Assembly: GCF_022267555.1 (NCBI RefSeq)
Contig: NZ_CP073586.1
Coordinates: forward strand, 2,719,501 to 2,783,500
Origin: Proteiniphilum propionicum
Lineage (GTDB): Bacteria > Bacteroidota > Bacteroidia > Bacteroidales > Dysgonomonadaceae
DNA length: 64,000 bases
Direction: 5' to 3'
Positions 30,370-40,421 of the stretch are shown here, piece after piece. Below the pieces are notes generated by a model that searched no databases, was not told where the DNA came from, and was given only the letters and a program-made list of their open reading frames with translations. Positions within the stretch are counted from its first letter, which is position 1. Every line of letters starts with the position of its first letter. The position numbers and the translations under genes are program-made.

Positions 30370-30484
30370 AAAGTTGTATTTTTGTGGCAAATTTAGTGAA
30401 AAGTTATGTCTCTCCGGTAAAATATTGCGCGTTAATCCCATTAACCGTGATAAGAATAACCGTAGATAGGTAAAGCGGTAAAGC

Positions 30485-31018
30485 ATGAAAATTCCCGATA
30501 AACAAGAAAACATAGCAGAATACCTGCTCTATATGTGGCAGGTGGAGGATTTGCTGCGCGCCTGCGAACTGGATATAGATAAGATTAAACAGTCAATTAT
30601 TGTTCCTGTTTACCAGACGATGGAAGAGCGCGAAAAAGCCAGAGATTGGTTTGAGGGGCTCATCATGATGATGAAGTCTGAAGGAGTACAGAAGAAAGGG
30701 CATCTTCAGATTAACAAGAATATCATTGCAGATATGACCGATGTTCATCTGAGGTTGCTGAAAGATCCACGTGAATCAGAATATATAGGGTTGTATTATA
30801 ATACACTCCCCCATATAGTGGCATTGCGTGACAAGTCGATTGAGAAGGATGTCCCTGAGCTTGAAACCTGTTTCACGGCATTGTATGGATACATGCTGCT
30901 GAAACTGCAAAACAGGGAGATTTCCGTTGATACGCAGGTTGCTGTGAAACAGATAACTGCGTTATTGCGCCTACTATCGGAAAAATATAAGAATATAGAC
31001 AAGGAGCAGGTGTTTTAA
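30485..31018 (+). CDS. DUF4924 family protein
   Basis: The 177-residue, mostly helical protein starts with the DUF4924 pattern ENIAEYLLYMWQVEDLLRAC and contains WFEGLI. It has no signal peptide or membrane helix. The function is unknown. It is encoded divergently from the MBL gene and 17 bases upstream of the dTDP-rhamnose reductase gene, an arrangement I associate with Bacteroidales genomes. Confidence 0.8.
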   Translation: MKIPDKQENIAEYLLYMWQVEDLLRACELDIDKIKQSIIVPVYQTMEEREKARDWFEGLIMMMKSEGVQKKGHLQINKNIIADMTDVHLRLLKDPRESEYIGLYYNTLPHIVALRDKSIEKDVPELETCFTALYGYMLLKLQNREISVDTQVAVKQITALLRLLSEKYKNIDKEQVF

Positions 31019-31035
31019 TTTGAAAATTAAGATTT

Positions 31036-31989
31036 ATGGCAATATTTACAGCATCGACCAAACATTTGGGAGGTACGGAAAAGGAGACCCCGAAGCAGCA
31101 GTTTTTTTACGGATTAGTGCAGAAGAATGTATTGGTGACCGGGGCAGACGGGCAGCTGGGCAGTGAGATTAAAGCGATGACGGGGCGTATGAATCTGCCG
31201 TTTCATTTTATTTTTACAGATGTAGGCGGGGTTGATATTACAGATATTCAACAGGTTGAATCTTATGTGAGGAACTATCGGATTGAGTATATTGTGAACT
31301 GTGCTGCTTATACAGCTGTTGACAAAGCGGAGAATGATGTGGAAAAAGCATTCGAGGTTAATGCAGTAGCGGTGGGGAACATAGCCAGGGTTGCAAAAAA
31401 GGAGGGCGTGAAGGTGATCCAGATCTCAACGGATTATGTGTTTGATGGCTCTTCCGATGTTCCATATACCGAAGATATGAAACCAAACCCCCTGTCTGTT
31501 TACGGCAAATCGAAGCTGGCTGGCGAAGAAGAACTGAAGGCGGCAGGCGGCGACTGGGCTATTATTCGCACATCGTGGATGTATTCGTCTTTCGGCAATA
31601 ATTTTGTGAAGTCAATGATCCGGCTGATGAGGGAGCGGAAGAGTCTGACAATAGTAGACGACCAGCGTGGTGCGCCGACCTATGCTGCCGATCTTGCCGA
31701 GATGATAATTCATATTCTGCAGTCGTCAGAAGAGAATGGATGGAAGAGCGGAATTTATCATTTTTCAAACAGGGGTGATACTACCTGGTATGGTTTTGCC
31801 TCGGAAATAAAAAGGCTTGCAGGTATTGAATCGTGTGAGCTGTCGCCTGTAACATCTGAGGAGTATGGTTCACCTGTGCAGCGGCCTGCATACAGCGTGA
31901 TGAGTCTCTCGAAGATATGTGCCGCCTTTAATGTGGAGATACCGGAGTGGAAGGAGTCGCTAAAACGATGTTTTATGTTATTGAAGTAG
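31036..31989 (+). CDS. rmlD: dTDP-4-dehydrorhamnose reductase
   Basis: The protein is a short-chain dehydrogenase of the RmlD type: NAD(P)-binding VTGADGQLG, NCAAYTAVDKAE, the ISTDYVFDG segment and catalytic YGKSK. It makes dTDP-L-rhamnose in the last step of the pathway for surface polysaccharides. The other rml genes are not nearby. The ATG at 31036 gives a 27-residue N-terminal extension without family similarity; a GTG at 31117 would start the protein right before the NAD-binding strand and may be the true start. Confidence 0.88.
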   Translation: MAIFTASTKHLGGTEKETPKQQFFYGLVQKNVLVTGADGQLGSEIKAMTGRMNLPFHFIFTDVGGVDITDIQQVESYVRNYRIEYIVNCAAYTAVDKAENDVEKAFEVNAVAVGNIARVAKKEGVKVIQISTDYVFDGSSDVPYTEDMKPNPLSVYGKSKLAGEEELKAAGGDWAIIRTSWMYSSFGNNFVKSMIRLMRERKSLTIVDDQRGAPTYAADLAEMIIHILQSSEENGWKSGIYHFSNRGDTTWYGFASEIKRLAGIESCELSPVTSEEYGSPVQRPAYSVMSLSKICAAFNVEIPEWKESLKRCFMLLK

Positions 31990-32070
31990 AACGGATTAAT
32001 TGTTGACCTGCTCCGGGAACTTTGAATATAAAAAACAATTATTCATAGTGTGTTGAAAGTCAATAAGTCT

Positions 32071-32101
32071 TTTGTACGTTAGAAATAAAAGATACTTTTT
32101 G
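32071..32101 (+). promoter_or_regulatory. Possible promoter of prfC
   Basis: TTTG at 32071-32074 is followed after 18 bases by TACTTTTTG, one base longer than the TAnnTTTG consensus. It lies about 75 bases before prfC. Confidence 0.35.
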
Positions 32102-32174
32102 TAGTAGGAGACTCGTTTCTTTCAATCTGAAGAAAAACAGATCAAACAACTCATATAGAGGAATTATTATATAG

Positions 32175-33749
32175 ATGACATTGAAAAAAGAGATACAACG
32201 CCGGCGTACATTCGCTGTGATCAGTCACCCCGACGCGGGAAAAACCACACTTACGGAAAAATTACTGCTCTTTGGCGGCGCCATTCACGTGGCAGGAGCC
32301 GTGAAATCGAACAAGATAAGGAAGACCGCTACATCGGACTGGATGGAGATAGAGAAGCAACGCGGAATATCTGTCGCCACATCAGTTATGGGGTTTGACT
32401 ATAATGATCACAAGATAAATATCCTGGATACGCCGGGGCACCAGGATTTTGCGGAAGATACCTATCGTACACTCACCGCAGTTGACAGTGTGATTATTGT
32501 GGTGGATGTTGCAAAGGGTGTGGAGATGCAGACGCGTAAGCTGATGGAGGTGTGCCGTATGCGCCATACGCCGGTAATGGTTTTTGTGAACAAGCTTGAT
32601 CGTGAAGGTAAAGATGCTTTTGAAATTCTTGACGAGCTGGAGGAGGAGCTCCAGATAGCGGTGCGGCCCCTCAGCTGGCCTATCGACATGGGAGATCGGT
32701 TTCGCGGGGTTTACAACCTTTACAGTAACAGTCTTGATCTCTATAAGCCCAGCAAGCAGATGGTGACCGAGTCGGTACGACTCGATATTGCATCGCCTGA
32801 GTTAGAGACACATATTGGTGACAGGTTGTCGAAAAAGCTACGCGACGATGTGGAACTTATCACCGGGGTGTATCCCTCGTTTAATCGCGAAGAGTATCTT
32901 GCCGGTAAGCTGGCACCAGTTTTTTTTGGCTCTGCGCTGAATAATTTCGGGGTTAAAGAGCTGCTCGACTGTTTTGTTGATATTGCACCGTCGCCACGTC
33001 AGGTACAAGCTATTGAGCGTGTGGTGAAACCTTATGAGGAGCCGTTCACAGGTTTTGTTTTCAAGATTCATGCTAATATGGACCCGAACCACCGTTCATG
33101 CATTGCCTTCGTAAAGGTCTGCTCCGGCAAGTTTGAGAGGAATGTGAACTATAAGCATGTGAGGTTTAACCGGATGATGAAGTTTTCGTCGCCGACAGCC
33201 TTTATGGCGCAGAAAAAGGAGATTCTTGATGAGGCTTATGCGGGTGATATAGTAGGTTTGCCCGACAACGGCAACTTTAAGATCGGCGATACTCTTACAG
33301 CCGGGGAGGAGCTGCACTTCAAGGGCTTGCCAAGCTTCTCTCCCGAGATGTTCAAATATATTGAGAATGCCGACCCCATGAAATCGAAACAGCTGCATAA
33401 AGGTGTTGAGCAGCTTATGGATGAAGGCGTTGCTCAGCTCTTTGTAAATCAGTTCAACGGAAGAAAAATCATTGGGACAGTAGGACAGCTTCAGTTTGAG
33501 GTTATTCAGTACCGCCTCCTGCATGAGTATGGTGCACAATGCCGGTGGGAACCTCTTAACCTGTACAAAGCGTGCTGGATTGAAAGCGATGATGCGGTAC
33601 AGCTGGAGGATTTCAAAAAACGGAAATACCAGTATATGGCACACGACAAAGAGGGCAGGGATGTTTTTCTGGCAGAATCGAGTTATATCTTGATGATGGC
33701 GCAGCAGGACTTTAAGAAGATCCGCTTCCATTTCAGGTCGGAGTTCTGA
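32175..33749 (+). CDS. prfC: Peptide chain release factor 3
   Basis: The 524-residue translational GTPase has P-loop SHPDAGKTT, the [11 protein letters not shown] switch I segment, DTPGHQDF and NKLD. The length and domain III pattern ([23 protein letters not shown]) fit RF3 rather than EF-G. RF3 recycles RF1/RF2 after peptide release. It is monocistronic and converges with mscS over a tandem-repeat spacer. Confidence 0.95.
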   Translation: MTLKKEIQRRRTFAVISHPDAGKTTLTEKLLLFGGAIHVAGAVKSNKIRKTATSDWMEIEKQRGISVATSVMGFDYNDHKINILDTPGHQDFAEDTYRTLTAVDSVIIVVDVAKGVEMQTRKLMEVCRMRHTPVMVFVNKLDREGKDAFEILDELEEELQIAVRPLSWPIDMGDRFRGVYNLYSNSLDLYKPSKQMVTESVRLDIASPELETHIGDRLSKKLRDDVELITGVYPSFNREEYLAGKLAPVFFGSALNNFGVKELLDCFVDIAPSPRQVQAIERVVKPYEEPFTGFVFKIHANMDPNHRSCIAFVKVCSGKFERNVNYKHVRFNRMMKFSSPTAFMAQKKEILDEAYAGDIVGLPDNGNFKIGDTLTAGEELHFKGLPSFSPEMFKYIENADPMKSKQLHKGVEQLMDEGVAQLFVNQFNGRKIIGTVGQLQFEVIQYRLLHEYGAQCRWEPLNLYKACWIESDDAVQLEDFKKRKYQYMAHDKEGRDVFLAESSYILMMAQQDFKKIRFHFRSEF

Positions 33750-33755
33750 TTCCCA

Positions 33756-33906
33756 TTCCATGGCGGTCATCTGGTTTACGTTCCAGGGCGGTCATCTGAA
33801 TTGCGTTTCATGGCGGTCATCTGAATTGTGTTTTCATGCCGGGCTTCTGGTTTGCGTTCCACAAGACGGGCATTTGGTTTACGTCCCAAGCCGGAACCAG
33901 ATTCAC
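33756..33906. repeat. Tandem repeat of about 25 bp, six decaying copies, between prfC and mscS
   Basis: Units start at 33756, 33781, 33806, 33831, 33857 and 33884. The first three are 25 bases and share TTCCATGGCGGTCATCTG with few changes; later units are 23-27 bases and increasingly diverged. There are no unique spacers, so it is not a CRISPR array. The array fills the gap between two convergent genes. Confidence 0.85.
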
Positions 33907-33942
33907 TTTTTTATCTCTTTTTTGTCTGAGTCAGATCCTCTT

Positions 33943-34869
33943 TCATCCTTTTTTTGCGGTGCCCTGATCTTTGGCCAGATGTACAGTCATCTGCGGGAAC
34001 GGTATATTCAGGCCGTTAGCATTAAGAATCTCGTAAGACTGTTCGTTCAGATCGAACGTAACCGGCCAGTAATCCTCAGACAATGTCCAGACCCTCAGCA
34101 CGAAATCAATTGAGCTGTCTCCCATCTTTACCATTCGCGATAATGGTGCGGGGTCATTCAGCACTTTCGGATGTTTTTCAGCTATATCGAGCAGCAGCTG
34201 TTTCACCTGTTCCACATCGGACCCGTAGTCGACGTTGATGTTCAGATCGAGGCGACGTGTAGGCTGGGTACTGTAATTAATAATGTTTCCCGTTGAAAGT
34301 GGCCCGTTGGGAATATGTACGGTCTTGTTGTCGGGAGTGGTGAGTGTGGTGTATAAAATACCGACGGAGCGCACCGTACCTGACACGTTCTGTGCCTCTA
34401 TATAGTCACCTCCTTTGAATGGTTTGTTGAAAAGCAGAATTACCCCGCCGGCAAAGTTGGCAAGATTGTCTTTCACCGCTAACCCTACCGCCAGTCCTAC
34501 CGATCCAATAAGTGCCGCTATGGAGACAGTTTTTGTGCCTACAATATTTATTATCATAATGACAAGAGTGGTGAAGAGGAGGATGTTGAGAATGTTTAAA
34601 AGGAAACTGCGCAGCGCGGTATCGTAGATTTTTTTTTCAAATACACTGTATGAAAATTTGGTGATTCGGCGGATTATCCATTTTCCCACATAAAATATAA
34701 GCAGGGCAATAAGAAGTTTACCTATAAAGTCGATGCTGCCGGTAAGGAACTTATCGAACAGCTCTTCAAACCGGCCGGTTTTAATCAGTTCGGCTGCCGA
34801 AGCCAATTGTACATTCACCGGGTTAGTATTTAGCGAGTCGGCTCGAGTAATGAAAATTTCGGGAGGCAT
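33943..34869 (-). CDS. Small-conductance mechanosensitive channel (MscS family)
   Basis: The 308-residue protein has three N-terminal membrane helices. The pore helix region GLAVGLAVKDNLANFAGGVILLFNKPFKGGDYIE (in outline) is classic MscS, followed by a beta domain with a conserved PN(G)PL segment. It releases osmolytes on hypo-osmotic shock. Monocistronic. Confidence 0.93.
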   Translation of the reverse strand: MPPEIFITRADSLNTNPVNVQLASAAELIKTGRFEELFDKFLTGSIDFIGKLLIALLIFYVGKWIIRRITKFSYSVFEKKIYDTALRSFLLNILNILLFTTLVIMIINIVGTKTVSIAALIGSVGLAVGLAVKDNLANFAGGVILLFNKPFKGGDYIEAQNVSGTVRSVGILYTTLTTPDNKTVHIPNGPLSTGNIINYSTQPTRRLDLNINVDYGSDVEQVKQLLLDIAEKHPKVLNDPAPLSRMVKMGDSSIDFVLRVWTLSEDYWPVTFDLNEQSYEILNANGLNIPFPQMTVHLAKDQGTAKKG

Positions 34870-34902
34870 ATTGATTTATTCTTATTTTAGTTAATGAAGT
34901 CG

Positions 34903-34910
34903 CAAAGATA
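34903..34910 (-). promoter_or_regulatory. -7 box for mscS
   Basis: TATCTTTG on the minus strand, 34 bases before the mscS start. It lies next to the oppositely oriented box for the TPR gene. Confidence 0.45.
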
Positions 34911-34912
34911 GA

Positions 34913-34920
34913 TATTTTTG
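34913..34920 (+). promoter_or_regulatory. -7 box for TPR protein gene
   Basis: TATTTTTG fits TAnnTTTG and lies 40 bases before the ATG at 34960; the -33 box is poor. Confidence 0.4.
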
Positions 34921-34959
34921 TTTAATTTTGCTGGTCACATCTGCATATCACTCTTTTTT

Positions 34960-35790
34960 ATGAGATATTTTTTTCCATTTTTTATAGTTTTGTTGCTGCT
35001 TCTCCCTCTACCTATTTCCGGGCAAAGCTACGAGGGCTGGGTTAAGAGATCGGCTGATTTTATTGAGGTGAACCGGTTTGACAGTGCAGCCTTTGCTTTG
35101 CAGAAGGCTATGTCACTTGACCCGATGAATGAAAATAATCCGGTATTACTGCTGAACCTTGGCATAATGCAGCGTCAGCTAAAGTTATATGACGATGCAT
35201 ACATATCATTCACAGCATCTCTCGCAAACAATCCTCTGGCCGATGTGGCCTTGCATAACAGGGCGTCTCTTCTTTGTGATATGGATAGGCTGGACGAGGC
35301 CATGGAAGATTACAACACTATTATCCGCCTTTATCCCGAAAATGTGGAGGCTTATTACCGCAGAGGGTTGCTGTTTCTTGAAAAGAGCGACCGCAAGAAA
35401 GCTGAAGCCGATTTTAAGGCTTCGGAAGCTATTGATGCAGGGAATATATTCACTAAGCTTAGCGGGGCTTTACTTTATAAGCTGGACGACGATTGGGAGG
35501 CAGCCGAAAGGGTATATTCCGGGCTTATAAAATCGGAATCCATGCCTGATCCCATTTTTTATATGAACCGTGCCGAATGTTATTTAAATACAGGCCAGCT
35601 CTTTAAAGCTTCGGCAGATTTGCGTGCAATCGGGGAATCGCAGATGGATAATCCTTATTTCTATGTACTGAGGGGACGGGTACGCCTAGGCCAGTTCGAC
35701 AAGGTAGCTGCCAAAGCAGATATTATAAAGGCAGGGGAGCTGGGGTATGATGCTGTAATTCTTGCTGAGTGGATGAAAAAAACTGAATGA
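34960..35790 (+). CDS. Secreted TPR-repeat protein
   Basis: The 276-residue protein starts with a signal peptide (FFPFFIVLLLLLPLPISGQ) and then consists of about six tetratricopeptide repeats, for instance PVLLLNLGIMQRQLKLYDDA and VEAYYRRGLLFLEKSDRKKA. Such periplasmic TPR proteins are scaffolds for protein contacts. ATG at 34960 is chosen because an upstream TTG would put 14 extra residues before the signal peptide. No partner gene is evident. Confidence 0.85.
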   Translation: MRYFFPFFIVLLLLLPLPISGQSYEGWVKRSADFIEVNRFDSAAFALQKAMSLDPMNENNPVLLLNLGIMQRQLKLYDDAYISFTASLANNPLADVALHNRASLLCDMDRLDEAMEDYNTIIRLYPENVEAYYRRGLLFLEKSDRKKAEADFKASEAIDAGNIFTKLSGALLYKLDDDWEAAERVYSGLIKSESMPDPIFYMNRAECYLNTGQLFKASADLRAIGESQMDNPYFYVLRGRVRLGQFDKVAAKADIIKAGELGYDAVILAEWMKKTE

Positions 35791-35921
35791 GAGCACAAAA
35801 CATATATTGACCCGCTTGCGCTCTCTTTCCAGACTTTTTGCATGCCGCTTTCAAACCTATAGCATCTGTTGTCTATCATCAAAGTATGGTGCCATTGACA
35901 CGCAATTTAACCTTTCAAAGC

Positions 35922-37406
35922 CTATTGTATCTCCTGATTATTACGGAAATCATAAAAAGTTTTTCTAGCAAGGTCGGCAAGCGACAACTGGTAATTTATA
36001 TAGGCTCTGAGATGAGATGTGTAGGCGTTGTTCAGCCGGTTTCTCTCCAGCGCTAAATCCTGACTGTCGATATCGCCATCGGAAAAACGTTTTCGTGTAA
36101 TATCGAAACTTTTTTCGGCTACCTGCACATTTTTTTCCAGGACCTGCAATCTCTTCAGGTTACTGTTGATGCTTGCTATTAGATTTTTTACTTCGGTTTC
36201 TATTTCACGCTCCACCTCTTCTTTTCTGTATGAATATTGTTTCAATCTCGACTCGGAGGCTCTGACTAGTGCTCTGTTTTCACCCCAATCGAGTATGGGG
36301 ATGGATATTGTAAGGCCGACACCATAACTGGCGTTTCTGTCGATCAAATTATGATATGAGTTTTTTATCGAGTTGAAAAATCCCGGATCGGACTGCTGAT
36401 TTATACCGGCTTTTTCAAAGTATGCATCTATTCTCCCCTGTATCATTCCGTTCGCTTTTTGCTGCTTTATATTAAGCTTTTGCAGTTCTATCTGTATCTC
36501 CTGCTCCCTGACTTCCAACCTGTTTTTAAGTGCCAGCTCAACTGCTTTTTCAGCGTCTATTACCACAATTTCATATCTGAACTCGCTGTTTAGCGCAATG
36601 CTGTCATTCAAGTCTAGCCCTAACAGCTCTTTAAATGAATTTTTTGCTGATGTTTCATTTAATACTGCAATATCGTAATTGTTCTGTGCCTCAGCCAGGT
36701 CGACCTCCATTTGCAATGCATCTACCTCGCGTATGAGGCCTGCTGCATACTTGTTCTGTGAAATCTCATAGGCTTCGGTCTGCCGCTCCAGGTCGAGTGA
36801 TGCAATCTCTGTGCTTTTCTGCAGCGATAGCAGGTTGTAATAGGCACTGCTGACCTGGTACACAAGGTTTAGCTCTTCCCTTTTAAACTGCTTGTTTGAA
36901 CGTTCATAGTCCAGCTCAGCCCTTTTCAGTGTTGACCGGATGCTGTTGTATGCATAGAAAGAGTTGAGGGGCTGGTTGAACCCGACTCGTGTTCTCAGGC
37001 GGGATGAGCGATAATTATTCTCGAGATTTTCGCTGCTTGACAATGAGTTTTGAATAAAAATATTTCCATCTGTAGGCAACGGTTGATTAATGGTAAGAGT
37101 ACCTGCATAACCCAGCTCTTTGATGGGGTAGTAGAATGTTATGCCGGTCGTGTCTTTCCAGCTTTCAATAGTCTCTGTATATTGAGGTGAGGAGACAGTC
37201 ATATCTATATGTGTCTTTAACCTGCTGGTTGCGGATTTTAAGTTGAACTCGGCTATTTTAAGATTCTCAGCCAGATTCAACATCGTAAAGCTCTTGTTTT
37301 TAGCAATTTCAATACTTTCATCCAGCGTGAGTGTCTGCACCGGCTGGCTTTGCAATAAAACAAAGTATGGGAACAGTAATGTGACTGTAAATAGTAATTT
37401 TCTCAT
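35922..37406 (-). CDS. TolC-family outer-membrane efflux protein
   Basis: The 494-residue protein has a signal peptide and the long paired helices of the OEP fold, with [14 protein letters not shown] at the start and repeats of the heptad-rich pattern ([26 protein letters not shown]). It would form the outer-membrane exit duct for the efflux system encoded upstream. Its ATG overlaps the ATPase stop by four bases, so it is the last gene of the same operon. Confidence 0.92.
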   Translation of the reverse strand: MRKLLFTVTLLFPYFVLLQSQPVQTLTLDESIEIAKNKSFTMLNLAENLKIAEFNLKSATSRLKTHIDMTVSSPQYTETIESWKDTTGITFYYPIKELGYAGTLTINQPLPTDGNIFIQNSLSSSENLENNYRSSRLRTRVGFNQPLNSFYAYNSIRSTLKRAELDYERSNKQFKREELNLVYQVSSAYYNLLSLQKSTEIASLDLERQTEAYEISQNKYAAGLIREVDALQMEVDLAEAQNNYDIAVLNETSAKNSFKELLGLDLNDSIALNSEFRYEIVVIDAEKAVELALKNRLEVREQEIQIELQKLNIKQQKANGMIQGRIDAYFEKAGINQQSDPGFFNSIKNSYHNLIDRNASYGVGLTISIPILDWGENRALVRASESRLKQYSYRKEEVEREIETEVKNLIASINSNLKRLQVLEKNVQVAEKSFDITRKRFSDGDIDSQDLALERNRLNNAYTSHLRAYINYQLSLADLARKTFYDFRNNQEIQ

Positions 37407-38161
37407 ATCGATTTTGTGTTATTGTTACTTTCTATGGGAGAATATTGTTGTTGCCGGTTAGAGTTTAAAATAATTTTCTTGTCTGAATTTATTTTATCGG
37501 AATGGATCATGCCATCTTTCAGATAAATGTTTCTGTTTGCAAAATTTGCAATTTCCTGTTCGTGGGTGATAAGAATAATTGTATTTCCTTCCTTATGCAA
37601 CTCATCGAACAAACGCATAATCTCTTCACCTGTCTTTGAGTCAAGTGCACCTGTAGGCTCATCGGCCAACAGCAGGCCGGGATTTGTTACGAGAGCCCTG
37701 GCAATGGCGACCCGCTGGCGTTGCCCTCCACTCAGTTCGGAAGGTTTGTGGTTCATACGGTCGGTCAATGCAACCTTATCCAGTGCCTTTAGTGCTTTCT
37801 CTCTGCGTAGATTGCTCGGGGTACCGGAATAGATGAGTGGCAGTTCCACATTTTGAATGGCATTGAGCCTTGGCAACAGGTTGAAATTCTGGAAAATAAA
37901 TCCTATCTCTTTGTTCCTCATAACTGAGAGGGCATCATCATCGAGCGTGCTGACATCAACATGGTTAAGAAAGTAATGACCCTCTGATGGTGTGTCAAGG
38001 CAGCCCAGGATATTCATGAGAGTGGATTTGCCGGAACCGGAAGGCCCCATGATTGCCACATACTCATTTTTTTTTATGTTTAGATCAATGCCGTGAATTA
38101 CCGGTATCTCAGTTTTTCCAAGCGAGTAGCTTTTTTTCAAGTTTTCTATTTTAATTAACAT
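37403..38161 (-). CDS. ABC transporter ATP-binding protein, MacB/LolD type
   Basis: The 252-residue ATPase has Walker [10 protein letters not shown], the ABC signature LSGGQRQR, Walker [13 protein letters not shown] and the switch ITHE. It belongs to the MacB/LolD/FtsE branch that works with FtsX-like permeases. A polar 30-residue Asn/Ser/Gln tail follows the domain. The permease gene is 10 bases upstream. Confidence 0.94.
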   Translation of the reverse strand: MLIKIENLKKSYSLGKTEIPVIHGIDLNIKKNEYVAIMGPSGSGKSTLMNILGCLDTPSEGHYFLNHVDVSTLDDDALSVMRNKEIGFIFQNFNLLPRLNAIQNVELPLIYSGTPSNLRREKALKALDKVALTDRMNHKPSELSGGQRQRVAIARALVTNPGLLLADEPTGALDSKTGEEIMRLFDELHKEGNTIILITHEQEIANFANRNIYLKDGMIHSDKINSDKKIILNSNRQQQYSPIESNNNTKSI

Positions 38162-38171
38162 ACTGTTTTAC

Positions 38172-39410
38172 TTATTCGTAGCGTATAGAATCTACAGGTT
38201 TGAGGTTTGCGGCATTTTTAGCGGGTAAATATCCAAAGCTTACCCCTACAATAACGGAGAAGGAGAACGCGATAAGTACAGCGTATGGCTTGATAAATGT
38301 GCTGATATCTGTGAATAGCGTTACAAACAAAGAGAGAATGATTCCTACTGCTACACCTATAAGCCCGCCTGTAATACTTATTACTACCGATTCTGTTACA
38401 AATTGGTTCATGATATCAATTTTGCGTGCTCCCACAGACCTTCTTATACCTATTTCCCGTGTTCGTTCCATGACTGTTGCCAGCATAATATTCATGATTC
38501 CTATTCCTCCAACCAACAGGGATATGGCAGCAATGGCACCTAATAAAAAGTTGTAGATTTGCCGCTCTTTCTCTTCCTGTTTCAGTAATTCGTAAGGAAT
38601 AACAATGTTGTAGTCGTCGTTATTGAAATGGTGGCGGCGCAGGATTTCGTTAATGATTTTTGATGCTTCCACCAGTTTGTCCGAATTATTCAGTTGAACG
38701 GTTATTTGCTGAATTTCGCTGGAGAGTGCGTTTTCACGTGCAAACCGGTTCAGAAATAACGAGAGAGGCACGTAAACATCTGTATTCAGGTCCCTCGCAG
38801 CCAGTTCGCCTACGGTCTCCGTAAAAAGGCTTTTCGATTCAAGTACTCCGATAACCTCCAACCACTGATCGTCTATTTTTATTAATTTCCCTATCGGATC
38901 CTCTCCTTTAAAAAAGGTGGCAGCCACTCCCGCACCCAGTACACAGACTTTCAGGCGTTCGTTGTAATGTTTTTCGCTGATGAAATAACCATTTTGTATC
39001 TTGTAATTCATTATTGCCTGAAAGTCGGGAGTGATACCGATAATGGTAGATTTTACCGATTTATCGTTGTATTTCACGTCAGTATTTTTTTCAGCTTGTG
39101 CGGCAATTCTTTCCACACCGGGTACTATTTCTTTAATCACCTGGGCATTCTGAATGGAAAGCCCTTGCGAGAACTTTGCCCTCACCTCTTCCAGCTCTTC
39201 GTCGGAGAGAGATTTCTCTCTTATGATGATATTGTTCACACCCAGATCCTGGTATTTGGCAATGGCTTCGCGCTTTGCTCCTTCTCCTATGGATAACATT
39301 GTTATAACGGATGCCACGCCGAAGATGATTCCCAGCATGGTTAGGAAAGAACGAAACTTGTGGTCAGTCAAACCCTGTAGCGCCAACCGAATATTTTCAC
39401 CGTACTGCAT
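38172..39410 (-). CDS. MacB-like ABC transporter permease
   Basis: The 412-residue protein has the MacB layout: one N-terminal helix (SFLTMLGIIFGVASVITMLSIGEG), a large periplasmic domain (about 45-270) and three C-terminal FtsX helices containing MERTREIGIRRSVGA. Such permeases transmit ATPase movement to the periplasm to drive substrates through TolC. It is located between the third adaptor and the ATPase. Confidence 0.94.
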   Translation of the reverse strand: MQYGENIRLALQGLTDHKFRSFLTMLGIIFGVASVITMLSIGEGAKREAIAKYQDLGVNNIIIREKSLSDEELEEVRAKFSQGLSIQNAQVIKEIVPGVERIAAQAEKNTDVKYNDKSVKSTIIGITPDFQAIMNYKIQNGYFISEKHYNERLKVCVLGAGVAATFFKGEDPIGKLIKIDDQWLEVIGVLESKSLFTETVGELAARDLNTDVYVPLSLFLNRFARENALSSEIQQITVQLNNSDKLVEASKIINEILRRHHFNNDDYNIVIPYELLKQEEKERQIYNFLLGAIAAISLLVGGIGIMNIMLATVMERTREIGIRRSVGARKIDIMNQFVTESVVISITGGLIGVAVGIILSLFVTLFTDISTFIKPYAVLIAFSFSVIVGVSFGYLPAKNAANLKPVDSIRYE

Positions 39411-39419
39411 AATTTTTGT

Positions 39420-40421
39420 TTAAAGAAATTCACAACTAACTGTCATCCCCGGCTTTAATCGTTCGTCGGATTTTAATATCTTCACCTCCACATCGAACAC
39501 TTTCTGCCGTGATTTCCGGTCTTTCAGCCTGCAAAGTTTTCCTATATAGACAACTTCACCATCAAAAACAACTTTAGGCATAGCATCCAGCCTTACCGCA
39601 ACTTTTTGGTTGAGTGCGATTTTCAAAAAGTCTGTTTCGTTTACCTGGGTATTCACTTTCATAAATTCCAGTTCAGGAACTATGGCCAGGTTATTGCCAG
39701 CGTAAATATTGTCGCCGATTTTGTAAATGTTTCTGTTGGAGCTTTGCCAGTTTGTAGCAATCTGAAACACACCCGATACAGGTGCACGCAAGGTAAGCAA
39801 TGGTATCAGGTTTTTTGCGTTTTCAAGCTCTTTTTTTATCTGCTCAACTCTGATCTCCTGTATTTGCAAGTCGCAGGCGTTGATGGCTTTGTTAAGTTCG
39901 TATATTTTTCTCTCTTTTTCTAGATTGATGACTGCCTGCTCGTATTCTAGTTGTCTTATTTTTCTCAATCGTTCCGATTCGAAACGTGATGCTTCCCATT
40001 CAATTTTTTTCAAATCGAATGTTGCCGATTCGTTTCTAATTCTCGATTCGCTTTCTTGTTTTTTGTTTTCTTGTTCTACATACAGTTTTTCCAGTACAGC
40101 TAATTGCGTCTCAAGGTTGCTCTCGCTTTCAAGAATATATTTGTTAATATCAGCTGGGTCGAGTTGCGCTATTGAATCGCCTTTTTTTACAATCTCGCCG
40201 TGGTTCAACAGCCCCACGATTTTCATCTGGTACCATTGCCTTCCGTACCGGTTGACGACAACAGAGCGGGAGTTTACTGCCGCCAGTTCTCCGGTTTCAA
40301 CAATAACAGTGCCGTCTGATGCTCTTCTTCCGCCCACGGGTTCCGAGGTCTTTTTGCACGAAAAAAGAAGTGCTGTGGCAATGAACGCAAAAAACAGGCT
40401 ATATAATCGTGATCTTTTCAT
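39420..40421 (-). CDS. Periplasmic adaptor (HlyD/MFP family) lipoprotein, third of three
   Basis: The 333-residue protein has a lipobox signal (ALLFSC), a lipoyl half-motif near 70-100, a long coiled coil and an ending KSDERLKPGMTVSCEFL typical of membrane fusion proteins. It is shorter than its two upstream neighbours and lacks their C-terminal domain. Its ATG overlaps the stop of the preceding adaptor gene (TAATG). Confidence 0.9.
   Translation of the reverse strand: MKRSRLYSLFFAFIATALLFSCKKTSEPVGGRRASDGTVIVETGELAAVNSRSVVVNRYGRQWYQMKIVGLLNHGEIVKKGDSIAQLDPADINKYILESESNLETQLAVLEKLYVEQENKKQESESRIRNESATFDLKKIEWEASRFESERLRKIRQLEYEQAVINLEKERKIYELNKAINACDLQIQEIRVEQIKKELENAKNLIPLLTLRAPVSGVFQIATNWQSSNRNIYKIGDNIYAGNNLAIVPELEFMKVNTQVNETDFLKIALNQKVAVRLDAMPKVVFDGEVVYIGKLCRLKDRKSRQKVFDVEVKILKSDERLKPGMTVSCEFL

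Noticed and set aside
29587-30513. Longer 308-residue version of the MBL hydrolase
   Set aside because: The extra 48 N-terminal residues are basic and hydrophobic without family similarity and would run into the divergent promoter region.
33096-33770. A 224-codon open frame on the minus strand inside prfC
   Set aside because: It is antisense to the strongly conserved RF3 coding sequence and its translation resembles no protein.
33756-33906. CRISPR array between prfC and mscS
   Set aside because: The repeat units follow each other without unique spacers, vary in sequence and have no cas genes nearby.
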